DNA from: an uncultured Verrucomicrobiales bacterium
GTDB lineage: Bacteria; Verrucomicrobiota; Verrucomicrobiia; Verrucomicrobiales; Akkermansiaceae
Reading direction: 5' to 3'
Length of the DNA: 64,000 nt
Assembly (NCBI GenBank): GCA_905478925.1
Contig: CAJQKQ010000068.1
Span: 1-64,000 of the forward strand
Position numbers and translations under genes: made by a program. Positions 63,085-64,000 of this stretch are shown piece after piece (position 1 is the stretch's first letter; each line of letters starts with the position of its first letter). The notes beneath the pieces were generated by a model. That model was not told where the DNA came from. It ran no database searches and saw only the letters and a program-made list of their open reading frames with translations.

Positions 63085-63936
63085 CTAGAGCACCTCGCTG
63101 ACGAAGCGTTCCTTTTCGAAAACGGAAAAAGCCTCGGGCTCCTCGCCGGTTCCGATGAAGCGCGGGACGATGCCGAGTTGCTCGTAGATATTGAAGGCGA
63201 TGCCGCCTTTTCCGGAGCCGTCGAGCTTGGTGAGTATGAGGCCGTCGAGGGGGGAGGCTTTGTGAAATTCCTTGGCCTGGTTCAGGGCATTGGTGCCGGT
63301 GGAGGCATCCACGACGAGGAGTGTGAGGTGGGGCGCGCCGGGATCCTGTTTGGCGATGGTGCGGCGGATTTTCCCAAGCTCCTCCATGAGGTTGTGGCGT
63401 GTGTGGATGCGGCCGGCGGTGTCGCAGATGAGGAAATCGGCTTTTTCCTCGATGGCTCGCTGGTGGGCGTTGAAGCAGACGGAGGAGGGGTCGGACTCTG
63501 GTTTTCCGGTGACGACGGGGATATCGAGGCGGTCGCCCCAGCGCTGGAGCTGCTCGACGGCGGCGGCGCGGAAAGTGTCTGCGGCGGCGAGTAGGACGGA
63601 GTGTCCTCGGTCTTTCAGCCACATTCCAAGCTTGGCGGAGGAGGTGGTTTTGCCGGTGCCGTTGACACCGACGACGAGTATGACCGTCGGCTTGCCATCG
63701 GCGCGGGGTGCCAGAGCCGGTTTGTCATCGGGAAGGATTTTCGAAAGGCGCTTCCGGGTGACATTCACCACATCGTCGGCGGAGATTTCGCGGCCGAGGT
63801 CGTGCAGCTCGTCGGTGATACCGGTGCCGAGCTTCGCGCCGAGGTCGGCAGCGATGAGGTTCGCCTCAAGTTCGTCCCAATCGACATCCGCCCTGTCTGT
63901 GATCGCGTTGAAAAGCTTTTTGAAGAATCCTGCCAT
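63085..63936 (-). CDS. ftsY: Signal recognition particle receptor FtsY
   Basis: 283 residues: a short N domain (FKKLFNAITDRADVDWDELE) without the long acidic A domain, then the SRP GTPase: G1 VVGVNGTGKTTSSAKL, DTFRAAAVEQLQRWG, DTAGRIHTRHNLMEEL and TKLDGSGKGG. It docks the SRP-ribosome complex at SecYEG. The last 34 codons are duplicated at 62490-62594. The SRP RNA gene is at 26925-27029. Confidence 0.95.
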   Translation of the reverse strand: MAGFFKKLFNAITDRADVDWDELEANLIAADLGAKLGTGITDELHDLGREISADDVVNVTRKRLSKILPDDKPALAPRADGKPTVILVVGVNGTGKTTSSAKLGMWLKDRGHSVLLAAADTFRAAAVEQLQRWGDRLDIPVVTGKPESDPSSVCFNAHQRAIEEKADFLICDTAGRIHTRHNLMEELGKIRRTIAKQDPGAPHLTLLVVDASTGTNALNQAKEFHKASPLDGLILTKLDGSGKGGIAFNIYEQLGIVPRFIGTGEEPEAFSVFEKERFVSEVL

Positions 63937-63962
63937 GGCTGCGGGAGGCTAGCGGTGGCGGG

Positions 63963-63986
63963 GAAACTTGAAACACTAAATTTCAA
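63963..63986 (-). repeat. Heptad-type leader upstream of ftsY
   Basis: On the minus strand the sequence reads ATTGAAATTTAGTGTTTCAA then GTTTCC, with TTTAGTG and TTTCAAG heptads like those before secY, map and asnS, about 30-50 bases before the ftsY ATG. Confidence 0.4.
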
Positions 63987-64000
63987 TAAGTAGAAGGGTC

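Noticed and set aside
62603-63622. 339-codon minus-strand frame covering hicAB and part of ftsY
   Set aside because: It is in a different phase from ftsY, is Arg/Pro-rich, and overlaps recognisable hicA and hicB on the other strand.

Overview
The window reads as a chromosomal segment of a Verrucomicrobia-like bacterium, probably of the Verrucomicrobiales type. This is an inference from gene content: a PEP-CTERM protein, secreted Calx-beta and beta-helix proteins, a CHASE2 cyclase next to FecR, secreted TIM-barrel isomerases, and ribosomal genes that mostly lack Shine-Dalgarno sequences. No rRNA gene is present to confirm it.

Layout. (1) 1-7464 is an accessory island. It holds a frameshifted adenine methylase, a GIY-YIG/DExH helicase restriction protein, and an opposed three-gene cassette (metallo-beta-lactamase fold plus two unnamed proteins). 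It closes with debris: the tail of a RecG/AlbA_2-like regulator, the 5' half of a tRNA-Met and a DUF1080 tail. (2) 7465-15841 is an envelope and signalling group: a CHASE2-class III cyclase facing a giant Calx-beta/beta-helix protein, a FecR-domain protein and a predicted outer-membrane beta-barrel. (3) 16256-29791 is housekeeping: an isomerase, Gph, an OppC permease, comF between two CPBP paralogues, an esterase, serS, dinB, an epimerase, tRNA-His, rnc, a signal recognition particle RNA gene not visible as an ORF, a truncated isomerase and tex. (4) 29864-46548 is one long + strand ribosomal run: rpsL-rpsG-fusA, the S10 and spc genes, secY, adk and map. It lacks tuf, rpsN and rpmD, and after map it meets lepA instead of infA/rpmJ/rpsM. 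A secreted coiled-coil protein gene lies inside it, between rpsS and rplV. (5) 46642-64000 holds lepA, an ExbB/ExbD/TPR operon, asnS, two secreted enzymes or proteases, a beta-CASP hydrolase, a GspF-like protein, folC, a PEP-CTERM protein, and ftsY, whose 3' end is duplicated around a small damaged hicAB cassette.

Functional links. The ribosomal run, EF-G, EF-4, tex, rnc, serS and asnS form the translation and RNA core. SRP RNA, FtsY and SecY form the co-translational export route that many of the secreted proteins here would use. The most unusual observations are the ftsY-hicAB-ftsY' arrangement with its broken hicA, the secreted protein inside the S10 operon, the SRP RNA with a non-canonical apical loop, the three-gene metallo-hydrolase cassette, a large hairpin between rplO and secY, and heptad-repeat leaders in front of several essential genes. 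All family calls come from reading motifs; no database search was possible.
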